This document shows positions 1 to 5,747 of a stretch of 8,581 nucleotides of DNA, piece after piece. The stretch is from Candidatus Tenebribacter mawsonii (GTDB taxonomy: Bacteria; Cloacimonadota; Cloacimonadia; Cloacimonadales; TCS61): assembly GCA_030765665.1 (NCBI GenBank), contig JAVCCD010000354.1, forward strand, positions 1 to 8,581, in the 5' to 3' direction. The translations under genes were made by a program, and so were the position numbers. How positions within the stretch are numbered: the first letter of the stretch is position 1; the number at the start of each line of letters is the position of its first letter. The notes under the pieces were generated by a model. It was not told the origin of the DNA, searched no databases, and saw only the letters and a program-made list of their open reading frames with translations.

Positions 1-1
1 A

Positions 2-367
2 TTATTAACACTAACTGTAGACGATAACGTATCACGTGCAACATGTACAGCAGAGCTTATTGTTCATGTTACTGCCGAGATCCCGGATGAGAAGATTGTT
101 ATCAAACCACATACAGTCAAATGGGATGTTGATTGTTGTGAAATTACTATCTACAGCGAAGTTGACATTAATAAAATATCAGGCAAAATATTCGATAGAA
201 GCGGGAAATTAATTAAAAAATTAAGTATAAGTGAACATGGTGATACCAAACAAACCACGTGGGATAAAAAAGATTCTGACCAAAATTATGTGAGTGGTGG
301 TTTTTATATCTACCAGATAAAGATAAATGACAGAGTTTACCAAGGAAGCATAATAATTGCAAGGTAA
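2..367 (+). CDS. C-terminal part of a secreted PKD / FlgD-Ig-domain protein (5' end outside window)
   Basis: An open frame enters from the left edge and runs 121 codons to a TAA at 365-367; no start is visible, so only the C-terminus is present. The first 22 or so residues (LLTLTVDDNVSRATCTAELI) look like the last strands of a PKD-type Ig domain. After a short linker, the last 65 residues match the FlgD-Ig / secreted C-terminal domain pattern: a strand with FDRSGKLIKKL, then TTWDKKDSDQ, then SGGFYIYQIK and a final basic strand ending IIIAR. Such domains sit at the end of large exported surface or adhesin-like proteins in FCB bacteria and may act as sorting or attachment signals; that role is family knowledge, not shown here. 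The next gene starts only 4 bases after the stop, so the two are probably co-transcribed, which makes this protein a candidate surface partner of the downstream motor-like genes. Confidence 0.85.
   Translation, partial: LLTLTVDDNVSRATCTAELIVHVTAEIPDEKIVIKPHTVKWDVDCCEITIYSEVDINKISGKIFDRSGKLIKKLSISEHGDTKQTTWDKKDSDQNYVSGGFYIYQIKINDRVYQGSIIIAR
361..364 (+). promoter_or_regulatory. Shine-Dalgarno AAGG that fixes the start of the barrel-TPR gene at 372
   Basis: AAGG lies 7 bases before ATG 372, inside the last codons of the preceding gene. A TTG in the same frame at 357 would add five residues, but the AAGG would then fall inside the gene and the extra residues are not signal-peptide-like. The ATG gives a clean signal peptide (MKFKIFVIALMIFPIICFG). 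Confidence 0.65.
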
Positions 368-371
368 TGTA

Positions 372-1817
372 ATGAAATTTAAAATTTTTGTAATTGCTCT
401 AATGATATTCCCGATAATCTGTTTCGGATATGATTTTGAAAATGGTGGAGTGCGAAATGCCGCTTTGGGCGGAACAGGTATTGCCTCTTCTCGTGATGCG
501 TCTACGGCAGTTTGGAATCCGGCAGGTTTAGTAGGCTTCCGTTATTTTCAACTTATTACAGATTCACGCCCATACATGATACAAATGGATAATGATGAGA
601 TCGCACAGAACTTTGTGTATTTATCATTCCCTATAAATAAAATTCCGGGTGCTTTTGCTTTAACTGGAAGCTCTTTTAATTCTGATGCCTTTACCGAAGG
701 AAGATATGGTTTACATTATGGAGCAGGTATCTTCCCGAATAAATTTCCTGGTAAATTCTCTATTGGTCTAAGTTTGTTAGATCATTACACAAGTTTTTCG
801 GAGATTAATGAGAGTAAGAATGCATTTGATTTGGATTTGGGTATTTCTTACCGATTAAATAAATATGCAGATTTTGGTCTTTTGGTTGGGAATCTCCTGC
901 AGGCTGATATGGCAATTAACAATGATAATGAAGATAAGCTTCCAATGAGGCTGGGTTTTGGCTCTGATTTTACATGGAAGAGAATAGTTATTTCTGGTGA
1001 TATTCTGTTACGAAAACATCAAAGTTATAACGAGCTTGGATTTGGTATCGGTTTTGAATATATATTAGCAAAGAACCTTCAGTTGAGGATGGGATTGAAC
1101 AATCACGATCTTACCGGTGGCTTCGGTGTTAATTTTTATTCCAAAAAATGGTTTGAACCAACTGGTAATAAAAATGAGAAAATTGATTTCAGTTTTCTTC
1201 AAATAAGTATGGATTATGCTTTTCAATATCCTTTAAGTGAAGCAAGCGAAAGCGGAATTGTATCTATCGGGAATAGCCTGGAATCGGATTATGGAGAACA
1301 TTTCTTTGGTATTAAAATTGATTTTGGCAAAAATAGAGATTTAGATAAAGACTTTGTTTCATTATTCCCTTCTCAATTCGGAGTAGATCTCGATGTGAGT
1401 GTTGATACAGTATTTATAGAAAAAGTTGTGATCGACACAATAGTTCAAACTAGAACGATTCATGATACAATTAGGATAATTGAAAGGGTAATGGATGAGA
1501 GAGAAGTTGAGAAGAAAGTGCAGGAAGAAGCTTCCAAAATAAGAAAGTCTGATATTGAGAAGATAAATCAAGCTTCGGTTCATTTGATCGCCGCGCTGGA
1601 ATTTTATTATTCCGAAGAATATTATAAAGCGATAGATGAGTGTAATAGAGCCATTTCTCTTGCTCCGGATCTCTCATTATCATACATAAGGCTAGCCTCA
1701 ATATATTATCGATTGGGGGATGTTGAAGAAGCAATGTATCAATTAAAGCATGCTGAGAGAATTGATCCAAATAATGCTGAGATAAAAAAAATGATGCGCT
1801 TATTATTAAATGAATAG
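372..1817 (+). CDS. PorV/UPF0164-like outer-membrane beta-barrel protein with C-terminal TPR domain
   Basis: This is a 481-residue exported protein. Residues 1-19 form a signal peptide with no lipobox. The start of the mature protein, GGVRNAALGGTGIASS followed by DASTAVWNPAGLVGF (about 25-56), is the characteristic N-terminus of PorV/PorQ-type barrels of the FadL-like class. About 57-320 alternate short strands with turns (for example IGLSLLDHYTSF, LRLGFGSDF-like and ELGFGIGFEYI-type segments), as expected for a barrel. Residues 343-372 form a valine- and threonine-rich linker with repeated VDT/IDT/HDT spacing. A charged helix follows (about 373-400), then two TPR-like helix pairs (about 403-435 and 437-470, with ALEFYYSEEYYKAID and AERIDPNNAEI) that would lie in the periplasm. 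It precedes the FliF-FliG-like gene by 13 bases. I infer that the barrel anchors the complex in the outer membrane and that the TPR end binds a periplasmic or peptidoglycan-linked partner. The partner and any transport role are unknown. Confidence 0.8.
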   Translation: MKFKIFVIALMIFPIICFGYDFENGGVRNAALGGTGIASSRDASTAVWNPAGLVGFRYFQLITDSRPYMIQMDNDEIAQNFVYLSFPINKIPGAFALTGSSFNSDAFTEGRYGLHYGAGIFPNKFPGKFSIGLSLLDHYTSFSEINESKNAFDLDLGISYRLNKYADFGLLVGNLLQADMAINNDNEDKLPMRLGFGSDFTWKRIVISGDILLRKHQSYNELGFGIGFEYILAKNLQLRMGLNNHDLTGGFGVNFYSKKWFEPTGNKNEKIDFSFLQISMDYAFQYPLSEASESGIVSIGNSLESDYGEHFFGIKIDFGKNRDLDKDFVSLFPSQFGVDLDVSVDTVFIEKVVIDTIVQTRTIHDTIRIIERVMDEREVEKKVQEEASKIRKSDIEKINQASVHLIAALEFYYSEEYYKAIDECNRAISLAPDLSLSYIRLASIYYRLGDVEEAMYQLKHAERIDPNNAEIKKMMRLLLNE

Positions 1818-1830
1818 ATAAGGAATTTAT

Positions 1831-3237
1831 ATGAAGAAATTGTTGATAATTTTAATTTTGTTACTCAATTTACAACTCTTTTCACAAGATTTTGATATTG
1901 AAACTGTAAAAGAAATTCAGACGGAACGTGAACTTGCAGAATGGATTGAAGCAATGCTATTCCCAATAGTTGGAGAAACTATCGTAATTGCAAATCTTAC
2001 ACTGGATTACCCGGCTAGTAGATTGCAGGTTTACGGTTCTATGCTGGATAAAGAGAAAAGTCTTCCCGGGCTTCCAATTGCCAAGTCAAAATCTGTTATG
2101 CCTACAATGATAGATGATCAAGAGACTTATCCAACAATCGTTGCTCGAAAAGAGATCACTATTTATTTACAAAAAGATGTTTCAGATGATGTCCTGCGAT
2201 TCATTCAACAGAATGTAGCACTATGGATGAATATTAATCCTGAAAGAGGTGATGTATTGCAAATTAGGAATATCATGGATTTCACTAGTGGCATTGCTGA
2301 GGAAGTAAAAGAGAAAGAGGTGAATAATTTCTTTTTTCTCTATATGGGGATAGCTCTGCTGGTCATAATTCTGGTTTCTGTTTTTATCCTAAGATCAGGA
2401 TTTACAAAATTAACAACTTCCATGCAGAATATAAATGTAACCGGATTTGAGAAAGCATTTCAGATAAAGGGGAACCTGGCAGCTCAGGCAGTTGGCGGGA
2501 CAAGTACCAATCCCAGTCTCGTTTCCTCAAAGAAAAAACCTATAGCTATTCAACTTGTAGATGATAAGAAAGATTTCGATCCATTCGATTTTAGTTTTCT
2601 GGAAGATCTATCAATTCCTAGTTTTTCAAAACTGCTTGATGATGAAAGAGCCAGTGATATTGCCTTCATATTAACTAATCTTAATTCAAAATTTGTGAGT
2701 GAATTTATGAATTCTTACATTGGAGAGACAAATGAGATCATGAAAGCAATGTTAACTGATAATGCTAAATCGAAAAAAGAAATCGTTGAATTAAAAAACA
2801 GATTGCAGCTAAAATTCAAAAAAATAATTGAAGATGAAAAATTGAAATTCAACAGCAAAGAAGTATTGGTGAATGTACTTAATCAACTGGATCTGGACAA
2901 AACGAAGAAATATCTGGATCAAATTAATAAAATTGATATGGAAACCGGTAAAGCGATGAGAGAGGGTGTCTTTCTCTTTTCCGATATTGCAAAATTAAGC
3001 GAGCATGAGATAGAGCAGATCTCTCTCTCTACCGATCATGATCTGATGGTAAGTTTCCTTAAGAGTATAGATAGAGATATGCAAAGTAAATTCATGACAA
3101 ACTTAACACCCAGAGCAGCTTCTATTATACGAGAAGATATGGATTATTTAGGAGTTATTGAACAAAATGAACAAGAGAAGATTCAAAAGCAAATGCTTTT
3201 TAATATTAGAAATATTTTACAATTTATAAAGGAATAA
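1831..3237 (+). CDS. FliF-FliG-like fusion: periplasmic ring domain, one membrane helix, and rotor FliG middle + C-terminal domains
   Basis: This 468-residue protein has no single standard family. Residues 1-19 are a signal peptide or first membrane helix. Residues 31-60 (ERELAEWIEAMLFPIVGETI and the strand after it) and 107-150 (EITIYLQKDVSDDVLRFIQ, then NPERGDVLQIRNI) match the two halves of the FliF C-terminal ring-building domain. In FliF that domain reads 'ML.p.vG' early and 'RGD.v.v.nmpF' late, and is split by an inserted beta-collar; here the insert (about 61-106) is short and contains GLP. A membrane helix spans about 167-187. A roughly 60-residue linker follows. Residues 255-340 resemble the FliG middle domain (FLEDL, then DIAFILTNLNSKFVSEFM). 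Residues 343-468 align with FliG-C throughout: VLNQLDLDKTKKYLDQI, FLFSDIAKLSEHEIEQI, SKFMTNLTPRAASIIREDM, then DYLG. The FliG N-terminal domain, FliF RBM1/RBM2 and the FliF tail that binds FliG are missing, as expected if fusion replaces that contact. AAGGA at 1820-1824 precedes the ATG. It sits 2 bases before motA, so it is the likely rotor for that stator. Confidence 0.85.
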   Translation: MKKLLIILILLLNLQLFSQDFDIETVKEIQTERELAEWIEAMLFPIVGETIVIANLTLDYPASRLQVYGSMLDKEKSLPGLPIAKSKSVMPTMIDDQETYPTIVARKEITIYLQKDVSDDVLRFIQQNVALWMNINPERGDVLQIRNIMDFTSGIAEEVKEKEVNNFFFLYMGIALLVIILVSVFILRSGFTKLTTSMQNINVTGFEKAFQIKGNLAAQAVGGTSTNPSLVSSKKKPIAIQLVDDKKDFDPFDFSFLEDLSIPSFSKLLDDERASDIAFILTNLNSKFVSEFMNSYIGETNEIMKAMLTDNAKSKKEIVELKNRLQLKFKKIIEDEKLKFNSKEVLVNVLNQLDLDKTKKYLDQINKIDMETGKAMREGVFLFSDIAKLSEHEIEQISLSTDHDLMVSFLKSIDRDMQSKFMTNLTPRAASIIREDMDYLGVIEQNEQEKIQKQMLFNIRNILQFIKE

Positions 3238-3239
3238 AT

Positions 3240-3977
3240 ATGAAAACATCAGTAATAATTGGATTTCTATTTGGCTTTGGTATTATTGTATCGGTGATAT
3301 TTTTCAAGCAAGATCCATCATTGTATCTCAATTGGCCGGCTTTAGCGATTACATTCGGCGGCACATTATCTGCTGTTGTGATATATTTTTCTCCACATGC
3401 TTTAAAAAATGCCGGGAAATCTATCATTGCAATATTCAAAGATAAGCAATATTCGGATATTTACCTTATTGATATAATATTAGATATCAGTAAGCAATCA
3501 CGAAAAACCAGTTTTAAAAGTCTGATCGAAAATGAATCTATTAAAGAGATTCCATTTTTAGCTAAAGGTTTGAACCTGGTTGCAGATGGAGAAGATATTG
3601 CCCATATTGATGAAGTCTTATCCCGAGACAGCAGGTCTATGACGGAAAAAAATATTATTGCAGAGAGAGTGTTTCGAATAGCCGGTAGTTTTGCGCCTAT
3701 GTTCGGTATGATGGGAACAGTAATTGGGCTTATAGCCATGCTCCACAGCGTGAAAGATCCCGTAGCAATCCCAGCAGCGATGGGACTGGCTCTCGTTACC
3801 ACACTTTACGGGCTGATACTTACTGCCCTCGTTTTCAAACCACTTTCAGGAAAAATAAGGGATAAGAATAATACAGATACCAGGATAAGAGAGATCATAA
3901 TAGCCGGTATTATTTCCATTAAGAAAAATGAAAATTCTCACATAATTAAAGAAAAATTATTAGGATATTTACATTGA
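3240..3977 (+). CDS. motA: MotA/PomA-family stator subunit (ion-channel motor protein)
   Basis: The product has 245 residues and the full MotA layout: membrane helices at about 3-22, 29-50, 145-170 and 176-200, with a large cytoplasmic loop between the second and third. The loop carries QSRKTSFKSLIENE (86-99), the counterpart of the 'ARREGLLALE' segment whose Arg and Glu contact FliG in flagellar motors; R88 and E97/E99 keep those charges. PFLAKGLNLVADGED (105-119) is also typical. Helix 3 reads GSFAPMFGMMGTVIGL, with P153 matching the conserved channel proline. Helix 4 reads TLYGLILTALVFKPL, with the second conserved proline at P201. Five MotA surround two MotB to form a proton or sodium channel that drives a rotor; which ion is used here cannot be read safely. 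An SD (AAGGA, 3229-3233) lies inside the end of the preceding gene. ExbB and TolQ are excluded by topology and by the MotB partner. The C-terminal tail is short, unlike ZorA of Zorya defence systems. Confidence 0.95.
   Translation: MKTSVIIGFLFGFGIIVSVIFFKQDPSLYLNWPALAITFGGTLSAVVIYFSPHALKNAGKSIIAIFKDKQYSDIYLIDIILDISKQSRKTSFKSLIENESIKEIPFLAKGLNLVADGEDIAHIDEVLSRDSRSMTEKNIIAERVFRIAGSFAPMFGMMGTVIGLIAMLHSVKDPVAIPAAMGLALVTTLYGLILTALVFKPLSGKIRDKNNTDTRIREIIIAGIISIKKNENSHIIKEKLLGYLH
3962..3976 (+). promoter_or_regulatory. Ribosome binding site and TTG start of motB, overlapping the motA stop
   Basis: AGGA (3962-3965) lies 8 bases before TTG 3974. The TTG shares bases with the motA TGA (3975-3977), a 4-base stop/start overlap that suggests translational coupling and fixed subunit ratios. 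The next in-frame ATG is codon 35, right at the membrane helix, and would remove the whole cytoplasmic tail, so TTG is preferred. Confidence 0.65.
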
Positions 3978-4633
3978 CAACAGAAGATATACTTGCCAGT
4001 AATATTCATTCGAAACAAAGTAGGATACAGGATCTAAGCGACGAAGCTAATGAGAATCAGAACCTGCTGGATGTAATGATACCTTATGCTGATCTTATGA
4101 CCTTGCTGCTAGTCTTCTTTGTTTTTTTTTATATAACAATGGATCATGAGAAGAACAGAAAAATAATTGAACAGAATAAGCAAATTGTTGAGCAAAATGA
4201 ACAACTTATGGAGCTTGCAAAATTGGATTCACTCTTAGATATGAATGAACAAGTTATCACAATTCCCGGTGAAGTATTATTCGGTACAGGAGATGCACTT
4301 TTAAAATGGGAATCCTTACGCACTTTGGCGCAGGTTGCCAGAAATATTCAAGGTAGGATAAAAGGTGAGCCCGGATGGCAAGTAAGAGTTGAGGGACATA
4401 CTGATAATATTCCTATCTTAAGTAGTAATTATGCTTCCAATTGGGAACTTTCATCAGCAAGAGCATTAAATGTCGTAAAATTCTTTATGGATAATAATTT
4501 TTTTCCTCCTGAGCAAATGCAGGCAATGGGTTATGGTGAATTTAAACCTCTAGTGCTTAATAACACACCTGAAAATCGAAAGAAGAACAGGAGAGCAGAA
4601 ATCCGATTGATCAAAAACTTCAGAGGTGAGTAG
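3974..4633 (+). CDS. motB: MotB-family stator subunit with OmpA-type peptidoglycan-binding domain
   Basis: The product has 219 residues, short for MotB (usually about 250-300). After a polar cytoplasmic tail (1-34), the single membrane helix begins MIPYADLMTLLLVFFVFF (35-52). D40 is the membrane aspartate that binds the driving ion in all working MotB/PomB proteins. A charged heptad-like helix follows (about 57-85, IIEQNKQIVEQNEQLMEL), where flagellar MotB carries its plug and linker. The OmpA/MotB domain fills 95-219: LFGTGDALL (102-110), GHTDN (141-145), NWELSSARA (156-164), GYGE (187-189, glycine at 187) and the basic NRKKNRRAEIRL end, which are the peptidoglycan-binding signatures. It would fix the stator to the cell wall around MotA. 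The linker between membrane and cell-wall domains is short, so the reach to peptidoglycan or the gating may differ from flagellar stators. It starts with TTG inside the motA stop and ends 1 base into the next gene. Intact by every motif I can see. Confidence 0.94.
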   Translation: MTTEDILASNIHSKQSRIQDLSDEANENQNLLDVMIPYADLMTLLLVFFVFFYITMDHEKNRKIIEQNKQIVEQNEQLMELAKLDSLLDMNEQVITIPGEVLFGTGDALLKWESLRTLAQVARNIQGRIKGEPGWQVRVEGHTDNIPILSSNYASNWELSSARALNVVKFFMDNNFFPPEQMQAMGYGEFKPLVLNNTPENRKKNRRAEIRLIKNFRGE

Positions 4634-4635
4634 TG
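4622..4635 (+). promoter_or_regulatory. Ribosome binding site and GTG start of the mscS-like gene, sharing one base with the motB stop
   Basis: AGAGG (4622-4626) lies 6 bases before GTG 4633. The first G of the GTG is the last base of the motB TAG (4631-4633), giving TAGTG. Such a one-base overlap normally means stop-restart coupling, so channel and stator are probably made from one message. Confidence 0.65.
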
Positions 4636-5538
4636 ACAAGTCTTCTAAATTCAATTAAAAATACTATACAGAATCTACCTTACATTAATTCTCCATTAAC
4701 TATTAAACTTATCGAATCTGTAGCTCTAATTATAGTTATTTGGCTTTTTAAGATACTAATTATAAAACTTATAAATAGAAATGTAACAGATGTAAAAACA
4801 CAATATCACTGGCGGAAGTTAATAAAATCAACTATCTTAATATTAATAATTATCCTTGTTGGCAGGATATGGTTTAGAGGAGCACAATCTTTAGTTACCT
4901 ATTTAGGATTACTTTCTGCAGGTATTGCCATTGCTCTTAAAGATGTTCTGGCTAATCTTGCCGGCTGGCTTTATATTATTTCAAGACGTCCTTTTAATGT
5001 GGGTGATAGAGTGCAGATCGGTGAATTTGCCGGCGATGTGATTGATCAAAGTTTTTTTGAATTTACTCTTTTGGAAATTGGGAATTGGGTTCATGCAGAT
5101 CAAAGTACTGGAAGAATAGTGCACATACCAAATGGAAAAATATTCACACAGGATCTGGCAAATTATGATAAAGGGTTTAAATATCTCTGGAATGAAATTG
5201 AAGTTGTTGTAACCTTTGAAAGTAACTGGCAAAAAGCTAAAAAGATACTGTTGGATATTGCTAATAATAAAGGTGAGAATATCTCTAAAAGAATGGAAAA
5301 CCAGATAAAGAGAGCTGCAAAAAAATATATGATCTATTATAAAGAATTAACTCCAATTGTTTATACAAGCGTTGTAGATCATGGTGTTAAACTTACCATT
5401 CGTCATTTATGCGAAACTAGAAAACGAAGGGGTTATACAGAAGCTCTTTGGGAAGATATCTTATTGGAATTTGCCAAGGATAAGAATATTAATTTAGCCT
5501 ATCCAACTACAAGATTTTTTAAGAATAAAGACGAATAA
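4633..5538 (+). CDS. MscS-family mechanosensitive ion channel
   Basis: This is a 301-residue inner-membrane protein with hydrophobic helices at about 25-47 and 64-79 and the pore-lining helix at about 86-115. The pore and beta-domain signature is clear: GLLSAGIAIALKDVLANLAG (92-111), then ISRRPFNVGDRVQIGEFAGDV (116-136) and TLLEIGNW. The following HADQSTGRIVHIPNGKIFTQ block (154-173) and the NYDKGFKYLWNEIEV segment belong to one branch of MscS-like channels rather than to E. coli MscS itself. The cytoplasmic alpha/beta end contains VTFESNWQKAKKILLDIA. Family members open under membrane tension and release solutes. The gene starts within the motB stop codon, which is a strong physical link to the stator operon. 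Whether the channel senses tension produced by the motor, or simply hitch-hikes in the operon, cannot be told from sequence. GTG is the start; no better ATG is near. The specific member is not assigned. Confidence 0.93.
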   Translation: MTSLLNSIKNTIQNLPYINSPLTIKLIESVALIIVIWLFKILIIKLINRNVTDVKTQYHWRKLIKSTILILIIILVGRIWFRGAQSLVTYLGLLSAGIAIALKDVLANLAGWLYIISRRPFNVGDRVQIGEFAGDVIDQSFFEFTLLEIGNWVHADQSTGRIVHIPNGKIFTQDLANYDKGFKYLWNEIEVVVTFESNWQKAKKILLDIANNKGENISKRMENQIKRAAKKYMIYYKELTPIVYTSVVDHGVKLTIRHLCETRKRRGYTEALWEDILLEFAKDKNINLAYPTTRFFKNKDE

Positions 5539-5551
5539 AATTTTACTCGTC
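5530..5551 (+). repeat. Near-perfect 22-base palindrome over the mscS stop codon (possible weak terminator)
   Basis: The arms are GACGA ... TCGTC with TAAAA|TTTTA at the centre; only one pair (A5535 with C5546) does not match. It covers the TAA stop (5536-5538). In RNA it could form a stem at the end of the operon, but most of the stem is A-U and no clear U-run follows the right arm, so a terminator role is uncertain. Confidence 0.6.
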
Positions 5552-5558
5552 ACTCTGA
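5547..5558 (+). repeat. Left arm of a 12-base imperfect inverted repeat
   Basis: TCGTCACTCTGA matches the reverse complement of 5727-5738 (TCGTCATCCTGA) at 10 of 12 positions. GAAGAGTCT at 5585-5593 may be the detached continuation of the same element, since the opposite arm continues as GAATCTTT on the minus strand. Confidence 0.5.
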
Positions 5559-5596
5559 GGTGTATTACTATTGTTACTTCTAACGAAGAGTCTATT

Positions 5597-5621
5597 GATT
5601 TGCGATTAAGGATTTGCGATT
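5597..5621 (+). repeat. Two direct copies of GATTTGCGATT
   Basis: The 11-base unit occurs at 5597-5607 and again at 5611-5621, identical in both, with a 14-base period and AAG between. It is too short and has too few copies for a CRISPR array. It looks like a remnant of a dispersed simple repeat. Confidence 0.7.
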
Positions 5622-5656
5622 TATGATGAATATTGATGTTAAATTAATTTATGCTT

Positions 5657-5684
5657 CTAATTCCTAATTGGTAATTTCTAATTT
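5657..5684 (+). repeat. Four-unit 7-base tandem repeat (NTAATTN)
   Basis: The units are CTAATTC, CTAATTG, GTAATTT and CTAATTT, back to back, all sharing TAATT at the same phase. This is a degenerate short tandem repeat, possibly a slippage product. Confidence 0.7.
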
Positions 5685-5726
5685 TCGTTATCTATCCTTC
5701 CTTAAAAGAACAACGTGAAAGATTCA

Positions 5727-5738
5727 TCAGGATGACGA
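5727..5738 (-). repeat. Right arm of the 12-base imperfect inverted repeat
   Basis: Read on the minus strand this is TCGTCATCCTGA, followed by TGAATCTTTC. It pairs with 5547-5558 and lies 10 bases past the pyrG stop codon. Confidence 0.5.
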
Positions 5739-5747
5739 TTTGCATAT

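Larger units (their letters stand above)
5539..5747. other. Convergent intergenic region rich in short degenerate repeats
   Basis: These 209 bases separate the 3' ends of the mscS-like gene and pyrG. I see no coding frame, RNA gene or promoter with support. Content in order: the right half of the palindrome described above, a TCGTCACTCTGA element, two GATTTGCGATT copies, a four-unit heptamer tandem, and a TCAGGATGACGA element that is the inverted partner of the first. A small inverted repeat (TCATC-AG-GATGA, 5724-5735) lies just downstream of pyrG but is not followed by a U-run on the minus strand. Confidence 0.7.

Noticed and set aside
357..371. TTG at 357 as the start of the barrel gene
   Set aside because: It would overlap the previous gene and place the AAGG inside the frame; the ATG at 372 has proper SD spacing and begins a clean signal peptide.
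1362..1770. Open frames on the minus strand within the barrel-TPR gene
   Set aside because: They are antisense to a gene with clear domains, show no recognisable protein features and have no supporting context.
3461..3802. 113-codon open frame opposite motA
   Set aside because: Antisense shadow of the conserved MotA membrane helices; no independent family match by eye.
3240..4633. Zorya-type defence (ZorAB)
   Set aside because: MotA lacks the long cytoplasmic coiled-coil tail of ZorA, and no ZorC, helicase ZorD or nuclease ZorE follows; the neighbours are a rotor-like protein and MscS.
3240..4633. ExbB/ExbD, TolQ/TolR or GldL/GldM pair
   Set aside because: The first protein has four helices with the MotA loop and the second has an OmpA peptidoglycan-binding domain with GHTDN and NWELSSARA, which fit MotA/MotB only.
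5597..5684. CRISPR array
   Set aside because: The repeats are 7 or 11 bases, few, and without regular unique spacers; no cas gene is present.
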